Source of the DNA: Brienomyrus brachyistius
Taxonomy: Eukaryota; Chordata; Actinopteri; Osteoglossiformes; Mormyridae
NCBI RefSeq assembly: GCF_023856365.1
Contig: NC_064544.1
Coordinates: 27,841,564 to 27,905,563 of the forward strand
DNA: 64,000 bases
Direction: 5' to 3'
A program made the position numbers and the translations under genes. Positions within the stretch are counted from its first letter, which is position 1; each line of letters starts with the position of its first letter. The notes beneath the pieces were generated by a model. It was not told the origin of the DNA, did no database searches, and was given only the letters and a program-made list of their open reading frames with translations. Below are positions 13,168-28,100 of the stretch, piece by piece.

Positions 13168-16100
13168 CTGCAGTGGGGTGGAGGATGACCTGGTGTTACT
13201 TCAATGCACGGAGGAAAACCACGGCCAACGGCAACTGATTCATATGGAAAATGATTATAAACCGATACCCTAACAAGGCCACACTTTGAAAATCGCACAA
13301 TTCAAGCCATGATGTCATGCAATGAACAGAAGCTCTGCTGCAAGAGGGTATATCCAAGGTCCGCAGATGACAAAGGGGCCACCAGTGGTGATAAAGGCAA
13401 TGTTGTGATTGTTAAGGACTTATAGTATCCAACCAGGACAGGGAATCTATGCACTGGTGCATTGTATTTTAGGCTACACAATCTGTATAACACCTTAGAG
13501 CAGTGGTCGCCAACCGGTCAATTGCAAATTGACAGGCCAATCTTCAAGACAGGTCATTGCACCTACTCTTCACCCCACCCTGGTCAGCAAAATCTACTGA
13601 GCTCCCCAGATTACCGTCTTTCCAAACACTTGCAGTAAAAATGGTTGGCGCCCACTGCCTTAGACACCAATATACATGACATATGGTTGACTAAGACCGC
13701 AACCTACAGCAATCATTTAACCAATCCCATTTGTGAATTCCTTCACAAGCTAGATCTGGATCTTTTCACCCGCCTTCTCTGGTTGCTACAGGCAAGCAAG
13801 TCCCACAAATTTTTCTGCATGGACAATTACGTGCCCATGTCTGTTGCTTGATATCATAATAAATCAAGCGACCAAAATCAGACAAAACGTTTTACCAAAA
13901 AAGTACAAAATGTTCCAAATCATTTTATGAAAGAATGAGGCCTTTCGGCACATATATTAGCAAACCAATTAGTCGGGTCCTTCCACTAAGGATGATGGAT
14001 GGAAATTAGGCTGAAGCTGAATGCCCTCTAGACAGAATTAAGCTCAGTCCCATTAGTCCTGGATGAGTTAACCTGTAAGTGTTGATAGTGGTCCAATCTG
14101 GAATCAAACACAGATGAGCAGACACCAGAGTGACTGGGGGACTTGGTGACAGTAAGTTAATGGGTGTTTCCAGCTCTGGGGAGGTCCGTTGCGGCTTTTT
14201 GCCAGTTTGTGGACAACTAGCCCCCCCCCCACCCCCCCAACACTCCAAAGCCCTTCCGTCTCTCTCCCATGACCGAAATGTGGGAGCCGAAACGCTCTCA
14301 CCATAGCGGGGGTGGAGGGAGTCACATGGGCCGCAGACCAGCGCCAAGTCTGTCACAGCGGACTGCGCCGGGATAAAGGCCCGGTAATAACAGGCCGGAG
14401 AGGAGGAGCAGGGGGCCGGGAACTGGCGCCACGGGAGCAGAGAAGGCCGGATCACACCATAGGAGCTGCGAGTCCAGCTGCGGTTCTGCTCAGCTGTGCT
14501 CCTAACCCCTCAGTGCCGGGCGGATTGGAGCAGTGCAATGCGACTCAAGTCTATAGCGTAACCTAGTGGGTCCATCTCAGATTACTCTCAACCATATTTG
14601 TTTCACCAGCAGGTAGCAAAACAGAGTCTTAGCGGAACACTGGTGCATTTTAATATGAGATGGACAAACTGCTTGGAGGGACAAAAAAAAAAACAGTTGA
14701 CTGTCCTGCATCAAACATGCGACCCAAGAACTTCCTCTTGTTATCAATTTCACTAGCATAGTCTCCGCAGCCATGGTCGTCATTAGCGAGCTCCTCTTGC
14801 TGCACAAGCAAAGATATGGTCTCCTTATCAGCCGTGTTCTTATCTCCATGGCGATAACCATCATCCTGAGACTGCCTGCTTTTTTTTTTTTTTGGCATGT
14901 CGCATAGAGAGACCAGGACGGCGTGATTGGCTACACCAGTCTGCGTGACAGTCCTACAGGAAGTGAGTGTCAGGCAGGCAGTCAGGCTGCCAGCCAGGCA
15001 TGGGAAGGCATCAGCACCGTGTCCTCATTTGGAAGAGGCCCCCAAAACACATTGTGCAGCACAAAGGTCAAAAATACAACATTCAACAATATCCCCATTC
15101 CTCATTTTATCTTCTAAGTTTAAGAGCCGTCAGAAACATCTAAGACTAAGTATTAAAAGCATTATCCAGATAAGTTTTTTTGTTCATTATCAGTCAACAG
15201 ATACATATTATTCACTCATACTGCAATGGTGTAGAAAGATTTGTGTTTTACATGGGCCAAACAATGCAGGATTTGCATAGTTTTTCCATGAGATTCGGGA
15301 ATCTCAGGTTAAGTAGAGTTAAAGCAGCATATCCTCTGTTGCTCTTGAGCAGAGAAAATCTCTTTTCTCCAGAGAGGGGTTCATCTGTATCTGCGACAGA
15401 ACGCAAAACGCATCAAGACACACAGCTGAACATGCACATGCATGTACAGATGCACACGCATGCATTGAAGAGGGGCCCCCCCACAGTAAGAGGCCTGCAG
15501 CGCCTAACCACCAAACAGCTACAATAAAAGCAGGAGATAAAAGACACTGAAGATTTGGATGACAAGGAAAGCCAAGCATGTGCTGAGTCCAGGCAGATAC
15601 TCACGCTCGGGAAACCCTTCAGACAGCCCAGAGTTCAGCAGAGAGAAAGAACAGCAGTCACTTAATGTGAATTTATGCAAAAATGCAGTGCGTTTGCTGG
15701 TAAATGCCCCCCCACACACACATTCTGAATGAACAGTGTGGGAAAAAGTTATGCATGTTTGCAGAATGCAGGATTAAAGCAAGTGTACGCGTATGTTTGT
15801 GGAGTACTGGAGCAGCTGGGCTGCCTGTGACTTACTCCCCAGCCGGGGGCGATGTCCCGACAGACGGGTAACGGGGAAACCGCAGGGGCTGCTGCACACT
15901 TACTTTTCCAACAGCGCCAGAGCAGTGTGTGGGTTCACCCGCAGGTACCTGCAGGTGGGCCGGCCGTAGTCAGCCAGGTACGTGGACCAGTCCCACTGGG
16001 TGAAGAGGTCTAGCAGCTGCAGAGAGAGTTGAATGAGAGAATGAGGGCGATGAGAATCTGGCACCGGTTCATAAGTGACAAGCGCACATGGTCAGAATTC

Positions 16101-19100
16101 AGGATGGATTTGGTGTGTGCCAAAACCCTCGTCTGATCCACAGTCACAAGAAGCCACAAGACCCAATAAGGGATATCGGTTATATCATAGAAGGATCCTG
16201 CTAGTCTGAAGATGCAATGTACCCAGGGAAAGCAGGAACATCTAATACTCCATTAAGGAAATGGTGGGCTGTTGCAGACACAGCACTGGGCTGCCGTGCC
16301 CCAGTCCATCTCCATCAGGCTTCACCAGAGCTTCAGTGCACCCTGGGTAAAAAGCGGACTGCATGCTCTGCAGGTGTACAGATTTACCAATGAAATGGGT
16401 ATGGTACCGAAGGGGCAGTGTTAACCAGCAGACACATCGAAGTCATCAGGGGTATCAAAGCAAAGCCAGTGGGGGTGGGAAGGGGGGCAGAGCTACAATA
16501 GCAGGCCTCCTGGGGGACGTGTCACATACAGGGATGCTGCACGGGGCGCAGGTAAGCAGGCATGGCTGGGAACCTGCAGCGAGCAGCGCGGGAGCCAGCA
16601 GGCCTGCACCGCCCGTGCCCTGACCCCCGCATCACCCCTCCCGCAGCCCCGCCTTCACCTCCGGCTGAACTTTCACTGCGTCTCGCTCTCGCCGCCTCAC
16701 CTCGCGCTGACCCTGCTGTTATCGGGCCCTCACACTGAACAAACACAGCAGCATAGACGGGGGGGGGGAATGGGGCAAGGGGGAGGGGGTGGGCAGGGCA
16801 TTATTACTTCCTGTTATTCTTCCAGAAAAAGGGAAGGGGGAAACCTCTTGTAGATAGTGCTCTTTTTTTTCTGCGACTGGTGCGTAGTTTAGGGCAACTA
16901 ATGATTTTTCAGACTGTTGAGTTTATTTGTTGGGAATGCTTGGGGAATTGCGGCCTGTGGAGAGGAGAGAGCCAGGGAGGGACATACGGCTGCAGCATTT
17001 TCCATCTGCACCCCTCTTATGCAGCATTGTTTATCCCAGCCAGAAGCACGAGTGCTGGGGCACTAGCCTACAATACAAGGGTCGCTGAATTGTACTTCAA
17101 CGGGTGTCCCTATAGGTCGTGTTCACAGGCCGCAACTCTGCATGATCTATTTCGGCCGCGGTCACTTCACGCTATTCGCAGGGAAAGCGGATTGTCTAGT
17201 CGCGGGTCTCGTCAGCAATGCGGAAAACAGCTGAGGACCTTCACGGAGGGAAAGTGGGGCTCAACCAAGCATGGAGCCTGGAGCTGTGTCATGAGTAACC
17301 AGACCTTCTGCCTGTTGTTCTCCCACTTTCAGTAGCTGGCCAGTTCCCTCCTCTCCCTCTCCCACTGCAGGTCTCTGGAGGACCCCTTCCCGTCATGCCC
17401 CCCCGCCCCCCAACCCCCACGCTCCCCAGCCCTGGCCCTGAACTCGGCAGCAGCATGATCTCGGATGACTACAGCGTTCCTTTCCAGCGCTCACCTCTGG
17501 ATGGCCTCTGAGATGCTGCATTGTTTTCTACATTCCCTGGCAGGCCGCCTCTGGCATCGCTTTTTATGTGAACTACTGCGGAGACGCCGATAACAATGAT
17601 GATAACTGCTAGGAAATCTTCTTTAAGCCGAGCAGAGAAACTTAATTAAAAAAAAAAAAAACAACCACAAACAAATGAGTGTGACCTGGAACTCAAAGAG
17701 AAGGGCTGCCATGTACTTCAGACTTGTCTGCCAACAGGTGTGTCAACAGGGAGGCATTCACTACAGTCTTCCTGGCAGAGAATGATAAGCCTTCTCTGCC
17801 CTTGTGAGGTGGGTCATTGTGCTGACTGGATTACTGCAGTATAATAGTTTGGGTGATGACATCACTCGAAGGCGAGTCGCTGCTAACAAAATTTTCCGAA
17901 ACAACACAAGGCTTCTGGTTTTAAATAATTTTTTATAATCATCTAAAACAGTCAAAACAAAACAGAATGTTCCCACTGATCTTCTTAAGTAGACTAATGA
18001 ATAAACACGGCCCGGTCGCTCACACGCATCGCTCAGGGTCAGCCACGAGCCAGGATGATGCACACGAGTTAGCTGCAGGTGCCGAGGAGGTCACCAAAGA
18101 GCTACGTGATATTCCGCCGAGATCACTGCCACGTGAGCTCAGGACGGACCTGCGCTCTTCACTAGACTGGCTCAATTCCAGAGTCTGGATGAACGTCCAG
18201 TCTGCTAGATGCCAGATGGTCCAGGTCTGCTGTGCAGGAAAGTAGGTGAATGTGCTCCACAGATGTGAGCTGGTGTAGGGCTTTGGTTGACGGCTGCTGG
18301 CATAGACATGAATCAGACATGTGCAAAACACAGAGGAGTAGGTGGACGTGCTTCCCAGATACCGTAAACGAATTCAGACACCTTCAAGGTGATCAGTAGG
18401 TCATCACGCTTTAGTGTGTCAAACCACTGACTCTAGCTGGACTTAAGGGAGATTGTAAAGAGTGGCTAACTTTCTTGGCACAAATGAATTAGAAAGATTA
18501 TATGCATGACATTTTTCATTTTCTATATTTCAATATATTTACACATAGATGCATACTAGCACCACGGGAGGAAAAGATATTACACTAAAAAAAAATTCCA
18601 ATAAGAGGAGCCTGAACTGATGAGGAATTTAGCAGATCAACAAAAGCTGACTAGGTACCTCCACCTCCACACCCGACGTTTGTTCCGTTTCTGAAAGCCA
18701 TCGGCCTGGAAATGCTGAAACCATTTAGGGTCCCCTTGAGGAAAGAGCAAAACCCACAAAGCTCTGGGCCACCATGGTGGACAGATATGCTATCTGTGGG
18801 AGCGGAGAGATAATGGTGGAAGCGAAATGTAAAACATTTTGCTGAGTACGCTGCAGATGGAAGCAGCACTTAGCACACTATCTATAGGGTCTGGGAAATC
18901 AAGGTGCGGGAGGAAATGGAGGAAGGGAAAGGGATCGCTACTCAGCAGCAGGATCCTGTTGAACAATGGCGATAAGTGCTATCTGCTACTGGGCTGGGAT
19001 AATGTCTATCACTACCTACCCTGGTGGTTCTTTACAGATCGAGACGCATGAGGAAGGTCAGAAGTTATCCAAGGGTTATCAGGCTCAAAAGACTGGGACC

Positions 19101-22100
19101 AGGACCACTAGCGTGCGTGCCTGCTTCCTTGCAAACACCCACCACTAAGACGGACACCTAACCCCTGCAAGGTCGATAGAGCTTCCGCAACAATTGGTGA
19201 GAATTCAGCTACGAAAGGCAACACACACCTACCCTCACTGACACCAGGATATCACTCGTTCAGACTGAAGCTCTCAGCATTTTAGGTGGGCAACGTCCAC
19301 ACGTAGAACCCAGGTAACCTTTCAGCTCTAAATAGCTGCGACTTGGAGAGTTACATCAGTACAGCACTGAGTAAAACCATACACGGTTGAAGCTCTAACT
19401 TCCATGTGTGTTCGTTCTGCAGGACAAAAATGGAGGCCCTCAACTTACCATAGGCACAACAACCAAAACCAGAAACAGATTATCAGCCTTTTGAACAGAG
19501 AAGAAAACACAGTGGACTTCAACGCCGCTATTGTGTCGTCCTAAAATCAGACACAGGTTCCACCCGTCATCTCAGATATAAACCAGAGCCAACACGTCAG
19601 CAGGAGATTATATAATTAAAGGTCAAATGTGAATTCTGCCCAGATTTCAGTGGAGGTGACTGGTAGAGAGGCACTGAGCAAAAGCAACCTAATTACCAAG
19701 CCCACATTATCCAAATTAACCAAAATTTCTCTAGGAAAACAGAAGTTACACACAAATCTTCATCTTCTATCAGCTAAACTCTATTTAGTATGTTCCAGGA
19801 GGCAAAATCAGTGGCAAAAGAGTCACTGGACTGAAAGCAACGAACGAAAGTTACCCAGAGGAAACATAGAAGATGAGGACAAAGGCTCCCACTACCCTCT
19901 CACTCATTACCACCCTCATGCACAAATTTGTCCTATATAAGGCAATGAGTGCGATATATTGGCCCGTACAATGACTATAAGCGACTAGAGAATAAAGTAA
20001 ATTAAAAAACATATGTTGTAAAGAGCCAAATGGGTATCAGGGAAAAAACACCTTCTTGTATAGTATGAGAGAATATCTCAAATAATTTGCACGGTGAATT
20101 CAAGTTTAAGGATACTTGGGTTCAACAGTAGGTGAAGATGGTGGCTGCAGCCCTGAACCGGGCCGGTCATTGTTCTGTTATCAGCTTTCTTTTTTGTGCC
20201 ATTTGCGGCATCGCAAGGCAAGTGAAAACAGCCTTTTCCTGTGGCTTCTGGTCAGGTTATGTCAGCCTGGGGGGGAGACCTGACCTCCAAATAAACTTCC
20301 CGTCTATAAAGGAGCGTAAAGTGAAGGTCAGGGAAGAGGTGCAGAGCAGAGCAGTGGTTAAGGCAGGCACGTGGAGCTGGATCACATCGGCAGTGGGTCA
20401 TCAGAGTTGAGAGAAGCAAAGCATTTCACAACGTGGTGTGGCAGCTTGGCTCAAACTGCATACTTGGGCTGGTGGTCGGTTGGTATGTCTGAGAACTACA
20501 GGTGTAACCAACGTCGAGCTTCGATGTGTGGTTTAGTCATCTATTCCCAACGCAGCTGAACCAGGTTCAGGCAGCAAAAAACCAGAGGAGAGGGACTCAA
20601 TCCAGAGACAAAAGGGAGAGGTAGTCTATCCAGTACAGTCTACGTGTGGGATGCAGAGGTGTGTCAAAATTCCAGGCTGTGGCTTGTTGATGTCTGGGTT
20701 AGGCTACACAGAGCAGATCACCAAGGGGTGAGGAGAGGAGAACAGGGTAGGCAAAGCTGGCTTCACGTTGCAGCGTTACCATCTGCACATCACACAGTTC
20801 CGTTTATTTATCTCCAGCAGTGCCTGACACCCAGGGGGCTCGTAGGAGGTCGCCCGAGCCGAGGACTGACCGCCTTTTGACCGGGTTCACCGGAGGTTCA
20901 GCCAAAAAGTCAGAACAGCTGAGCGCAGCCAAAGGAATCTGGGACTGGGGGGCAAACTGCGAGGAGCAGAGGAGTCACAATGAGTTGAGATGCGCGTGCG
21001 TGTACGCATGTGTGAAGAGGTGGGGTGCAGGGGAAGCAGGAGAGGAAGAGAGAAAGTCCTGAAGCAGGCAGGTATTGGGGGAACCCTGAGAAGCATGGAA
21101 CCCTGCCAGGGCACTGGGCCAAGGCTGTCTGGGCAGTTTTCTAAAGAAGGGCATCAGAACGACGGGCAAACAGAGGTGAACACAGGGTTTCAGGCTGACA
21201 GGGCAGACCGGCCATCTCTGGGCCTACTGCAACTACAGTTCCATCAACCTCACTCTTACATCAACAGAAAAACAATCACGAAGACCTAGCCTTTGGTTAG
21301 CCTAGCCATGCTAACACGAGGCAACCACAAAGGACCCACAGGAAAGCTTCACTGCTCACAGTCCAGGGAGCCACAAGGCCAAGCCAGCAGCTTGCCTCAG
21401 ACTAGGGGTGAAGCCGGGGTCAACTTCTCTCTCTGCAGCTCACAATTAATGTGTGAAAAACAGGCACGTGGCGTACCAAGAGCGCAGGGCGTAAATGATG
21501 ACGTTCTCTTTGTACCAAGGAGGTCCTTTGCACAGCCATACAATAAACGGCCAACATGCACCTATAAAACACTTGTCACTGGCAAAGAACTCCTAAAGAG
21601 GCCACTTCGGGAAGAGAGGTTAAGGAACTGGATAAAATCCCAAAGGAGACAATTCCACAGCACCATTAATAAAAGTCGAAATTCTCATGAACTGGTTACC
21701 GAATGGGCAAAAGTTTAATCTAAGTGAAACGAAACTTAGAAGGCCAGCCAGGAAATGGCTCTGTGAATACATAATATAAAAAGGATGATGGGGAAACATC
21801 GAAATGAAGAATTAAACATTATTAAGCAAGTCGGCAAAATCAAGTGTTTCATGCAACTGGAATGGATGGAGATAAACAGAGAAGCCTGGAGTTTCCATGT
21901 GTCCTTTTTCATAACCTTTCCCACTCTACCTCCACGCTGGCTTATAATGAAATATGCATCCTGTTCAACTTGTCAGGGGAGATTTGGGCTCAGGGTAAAC
22001 AAAGCCAAACGAGGAGAGTGAAATGTTTACGAAATTAATGTAAAATCTTTTTTATATCTTAAATATATTATTCATCCAAGTAATTAAATAAGTGTTTCAG

Positions 22101-25100
22101 CTGTCACAACTATCCCCACCCTGCTTTTAATGTGGGGAATTTTCTAATCTGACAAGCAACAGCTGTTTGCACTGTCACTCTAAGGACAAAGGGAAACCAT
22201 TTAATTTCCTGGAAGGCTAATTAGTAAACTTGCCATTATGATAACATGGTGTGTGGGTGTGTGTGTGTGTGTGTGTGTGTATGGGGGGGGGGTCTGTGTT
22301 ACCTTTGAAGTGAATACACCTGCATGACTCTCTCCCCTGTGTAACACCATGCTCTTCTCTCATATCTGATAAGAAGAGCTGTCAGTGAAGCAGTTACTGT
22401 TTCCATGGAGATGAACAGAGATATACCGTGGAAGGGTGTGGGCAGGCTTGTGACTCAGTGAGGTTCTCATGGCACGAGAACAAACACTCACCATTAAAAA
22501 AACAAAACAAAAAAGAGCCCGTGACAAGTTGATTCTATCTTTATCTTCACTCCCTGCAATCTTACTGGTCAAGAAAGCCCACAAATTAAACCCAACACCT
22601 TCCGACACAAATCTCATGCTGTTCTGAGTGGAAGCTATGATGTAAAAATGCGTCTTTATAATGAAATTTAAACCCCAGCCGCCACTGTCACTGTAGCTAA
22701 TTCTACTTGAAGGTAGGGTCACGCCCCCCCCCCCCGAGGGGACCTGGATCCCCAGAGACTCCTGCTCACTGCTAGACCGCGAGTGTGTCATGGCTGTGAC
22801 TCTGCCTCCAGTATGACTCCCAAACTGGACAGTCGCCAAGGTTGTTGGAAGGTCAGCATTTCAACATCAACCCTGGCCCCCACCATCACCACCTCACCCC
22901 TCTGTAAAATGCATCCCCCACCCTGCCATCCGTTGTGCCAATCCACACAATGTAGCGGGGTCAGGCCAGCCCCAGAGACTGAGAGGCCAAGAGACAGAAT
23001 GAACGAGAGAGATAGCATGCTGGGTTTATCCACCATAGCTCCGAGGAAACGCAAGCAAGGTCGCACCGAGGCCACGCCGCTGCACCTACCCCCCCTTCCT
23101 GTTCCCCCCCCTAAATAAGTCTCTCTCTCTCTCTGTGACAGAAGGCAGTATCAAATGCTGAAGAAAGTGATTACACCTGGCCTGGTTCTGGCTGTTAAGT
23201 ACAGGAAGGTCAGCCAGCGTGTGCTGGAGCCAGCTTGAGGTCAGAGCCACGTCACTTATTCTGCCTGAGAAGAGGCAGCACCTGCTTACCACATTGATGT
23301 ACAGAAAGGCGGAGAGATCAAAACAGCAGAATCACCAGCAATGCATGTTCTACATACCACAATTGGAGGGAGAAAAAAAATCTGACATGGAACCCACTGT
23401 ACTCTGCTTTAGATCCTCATCATGTGCGTGACCTGAGAGCAAATCATCACTCCAGTGGAATATGCGAGTGCCATAAACTTTATCCCTATTGCGACCCAAA
23501 CCAAGTCTGTCTGGGTTAGGGTTGGGCCAAGACATGGCTGATTTACCCCTGCTGGGTTTCATCTTTGCCAATAAACTATTACCCATTTATGTTATCAGTT
23601 CCTGCCTGAAGCCAAAACAGCTGATGATAAACAAGCGAACTGCACACGACTAGCAAACCAGACCCTTGATGTAAACCATGCCTTGCTCAAGAAGGCAATG
23701 GGTATGACCTCCAGCCCAGGGTCTCCACAGTGTGCTGCAGCAGACTCCACGCTCTAATTTCACTGGAAGCAAGATCACAGACGAGCAATCCAAGCTACTT
23801 TATTGAACAGAACAACCCAGCTCTACACCAAACTCTGTATCAAGTAACCAAGAATACTGCTACTGAATGGCATCCTATATAAGCAATGGGTAACCAAGAG
23901 TAAATAAAGCAAAACAAAACCACAAAACAATAAAAAATACAAAAAGAACATGTCAGACGAACTATTTCCCAAAAGAAACGTAGTATGTAATACGTTTTGC
24001 TTTTCTGAAATTGTGGACCTTGGGATTTCTAAGGTGATTTTCTGGTACTTTTCATTCATCCATTGTCATTTTCCTGTGAAGATAAGGTCAGCCAGGGCAA
24101 TTGCACAACAGAAAACAACAACAAAAAAAAAAAGTTATTCTCACTTTCATTCTTGAAGGAATAACAGCTGTAAAAGTCCCTGGTCACTATATCATCAGGT
24201 GTGACATTCTAAACAGGTTGCAGCAGGCAGAAGGCATTAGTAATGATGAGGAGACCCAGCAGCAGGAAGCAATGACTGACACCCCCCAAGTCTACCTTTT
24301 GTTTCATTCATTCAGATTTAAGGGAGTCAAACTGCCAAGGTAGCCCAGTGAGGGCTTAACCTTTCATCCGGCAGCAGCAGGGGATAAAGACCACCTCACA
24401 CTCAATGCTGGAGCCAACAAATCTGGCAGCGAGTCGGGGGGGGGGGGAGGGGGTTGAACCACCAGACCCCCTTACTCACACTTCGTACCCTTCTCTGTAT
24501 CCTTCATTTCCTCTCTCTCCTTACCTCTCTGGAGATTCATCTCTCATCCTCACTCCTGTTCCCAGTAAGCTCACGCCACACTCTCTCTCCATAGAGCGAC
24601 CTCTCACTGAATGTAAAGCCACCCCAGAGTGACCAACATGGTGGTGGGGGGGTCGGTGGGGGGCAGGGCTGCCTGTCAGCAGAGCAGGTCGCATTTCAGC
24701 GGCACTGGCTGGTGGACCCACAGCAGATGTACTTTTCCAGGGTCCGCGTACCACAAAGTGCCCCCCCAAATCCCGCACCCCCCCTGTCAGCTCAGAGCGG
24801 AGGCTCCCGGCATGCTCCTCCTCACCGCTACCTCCTGACCCCGCGGTTCCCTGCCAGGGCAGTTTGGCCGTAAGAAGCCTGTCTGGATTGCACTGCTCAC
24901 AGCTGACATATTCTTTGAAGGATGAGGGAGGAAGAAAATTCCATTTTGCAATTAAGCTGCAAAAGCTAAAATAATATGATGCCTCTTTAAAAAAGAAATT
25001 AAGCTGAAAATAACGCTTCAAAATGGGAGACATGATGTCCAAAAAAAGGAGGGAGACGGTAAATGATCTTTCCATACTCCACACCTCATCTCAGAGGTCT

Positions 25101-28100
25101 CTGGGGTTTGGAGATGTCCCACTATCTACGCCTTTTCCACTGTTTAACTTTTCCCCACATTAAATATTTGGGTTTTTAGGACTTCCTGGACCTCCGCAGA
25201 ACTGCTGGGTATGAGAATTCTGGACTCGCGCAGGCAGAATTAAGTTAAAGATCATACAGGAAGGAAAGCCTGGCAATCAACTCAGCCTTTTCCCAGCCCT
25301 GAAGTCTCTCTTTCCAGACAGCATTCACCTTCAGACCACATTTCGCAGAACTTCACAGGATACGACAGCCGTGTTGAAAATGAGAGCTTACTGGTCACTC
25401 CGGATGCCATCAGAGGACTCGGATCATTCAGTGACATGAAATGTTCCTGCCCGAGAACAAATTTACCCTCTAGGTAAGAGCAAGCGGTATAAAGGCAAAT
25501 CAGCAAAACAGACAAGGCAATGACAAAAATAAGGCGAACGGTCTTGCAAACATTGAGCGGTAATGAAGACCATTGAGGGTCGTGTGTCTGAAGACAGGTG
25601 GGTGACAGATGAGGGAACCATAGAGACACAGCTGAACCCAGGGACAACAGAAGAGCCCATGGCTAGTTCTGGGACACATTATTGTCTTTGACTCAAGCAT
25701 GACACCCAGCTGGATTTTCTTAGTTACTTTGAAAGAAGAGGGAAAATTTTAAGGGAGTGGGGTGCACAAGTCAAGGAGGTGGGGGGGGTTCCTTAGTTTC
25801 TTGGAAATGCCATGTTTTCAGGGCTCGCTTGCCTTTGAAGGACCATGTTTTGATGAAGCAGCAGTAGAGGCGGCCCGTTAATTAAACACATCCGAGCGTG
25901 GAACGGAGGTACCCCTGCGATTCATTACACATGTCCATTTTTCAAAGGCATCTTGAAACAACACAGGACCCAAGCAATGGAGATCCCGATGAGGATTTTC
26001 ATTTTTCAGATGCTACAGCCTTTGATCCTCAAGTGCCGGCATGCTCTGTATCTGGCTTTGCAGCCCCAGGAAGCGAACCTTACTACGAAAGAAGCGTCGC
26101 TAAGGATTATTCAGTGGTGACAGCCCCCAGCCAAAGTCTCGCTGCATCCAGACTCCGTTATCTATAGTGCTTACTGAAGAAAACTAAGATCTAATTTTTC
26201 CATTTTACAATGCATAGAGTACGTGATATCCAATAAAAATTAAACGAAGCTGTGTTTTACGAAAGGACCCCTTCCCACTCATTGTGCTAATAACAGGTTA
26301 ACGTTCTATCGCAGACAGAAAGTTCCTGACAATTCCCATCTTCCAGAGGACCGCAAAAGTCATGTTTCTCGCTAAAAACTCTTCTCAAAAAGTCTAACAG
26401 GAGAACTGCGAAAAGCCCATGAGGATCGAAGGAATCTGCGGGTTCGGTCTAGTCTTTTCCACTTAATCTCAACCAAGCTAGCACACGAAGGCAAACTGAC
26501 CCGTCGCTTTCCTGATGTGGGGGTGGACACTTGGAGTCGGGACAATGACATGCCCTAATTTCCGTAGACCACAGGTGCCACGGTAGACCAAACGAACAGG
26601 ACCGATCCTAGACGGCAGTTCACGGAATCAAACGTCAACACAAGAAACTAAACAAGAAGTCCCAAAATGGCTCAAGGCTATCTTTACCCCACGTGCAGGC
26701 CCAAGACAAGTAGGTAAGTATAGGGGGGTGGGGGGTAACAAGGCGCCAGAAGGGCTACCGTGGAACACAAAACCAGTGACAATACTGAGAAACACAGTGG
26801 TGTGGTCCTGATGGAAAAGTCGCACAGAGGGTGAGTAATAAGTCCCTATTGTGAGTGTTGCCATCAGAGCCAAGAATCTGGAAGCCACAGACATGCAGCA
26901 TCCAACGTTCCAGCTCTCACATCCCCTTGTTCTGTGGATTTCTATACATTTTTATGCTGTTTTTTTTTGTTTTTTTTTTCCATTTCACTAAACTGGCCAG
27001 TTGGATAGACAAAGTTAGCAGACTGAGGTGGTTGTGTTTCCAAGTGCTGAGGAATTTGGAAGAAGCCTATCTATTGGGAAGAATTCATTATCTTCATTGT
27101 AGGGCCATGCCCTGTCGGAGGGAGGACAGAGTGTAAAGTCTTGCTGGTAGCACAAAGGATGACGGCAGGAGTGTTTAGATGTCATTCCAGGGCTCATCTC
27201 TTCCCCTGAGAAGTTCATGACACCACTGACGCAGACAGAGATATCAGGAGCGAGTTGGCCGTAGGTTTGCCTTCAGGGCAGCGCGGTGCACTGTGAGGGC
27301 AGGTGGTGCGGTTTTGAGCACCCCGCCACGCAGACTCGAGACCACAAACAAGGGACTGACGCAGCGCTGAAGGCTCCCACCGCCATGGAGACCTGGGCTC
27401 CTCGAGACAGCTGACAGCATTTTAGGAACTAAATACTAAGAAACCAGTGTGACTGGACTGTACAAATCTGTTCCTTTGTTAAAATTACACCAACAAAATG
27501 TGGTTTTCAGGCTAAAACACAGCAGGCCAGTCCTTACTGGTGCTAAGAATTGCCATGTCGTGGATCTGTTTAGTTACCTGGGAGGGCAGCCAGTCAATGG
27601 TCAAGACGGCAGGAGTCACGTGTCAGAGGACAGAATTGGCCAGTCAGCAGGAGAGTGACAATTCCCCTGCCGATCGCCTCCATCGAAGCATAACCCCATA
27701 ACAATGAGAGAACAGGACTGATTCAAGTATGTCACCTTTCTACTGCCTTCCCCGCAGGATCCAGTCTGGGGGGTTGGGGGGTGACAGCGTCCTTCCTCTT
27801 ACCGCTAGTGCTGCCGTTAGTACAGAACAGTACCGGGAATCTCCCAGAAATGACAGCCTCGGGCTTCCACACGTTTTCTATAAATGTTCTCATCTCTGAA
27901 AAGGAAGAACACACTCAATCTAAACAACGTTAAGTAAACCAGTCCTGATTCCCGCACAGATGGCATACTGGTAAGTTCAGTACTATTACACGCTGTTGGG
28001 GCGGGCCGGGGAGTTCGCTTTTCATGCAGTTTCATTCTTATGCAAGAATTGAAAAACCCAGCTGAAGATTTCCACTGTATTCACCCCATGCATTCCAGAA

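Noticed and set aside
24521..25084. 187-codon minus-strand open frame
   Set aside because: No family resemblance, no splice context with exoc6b phases, and low-complexity patches; treated as chance.
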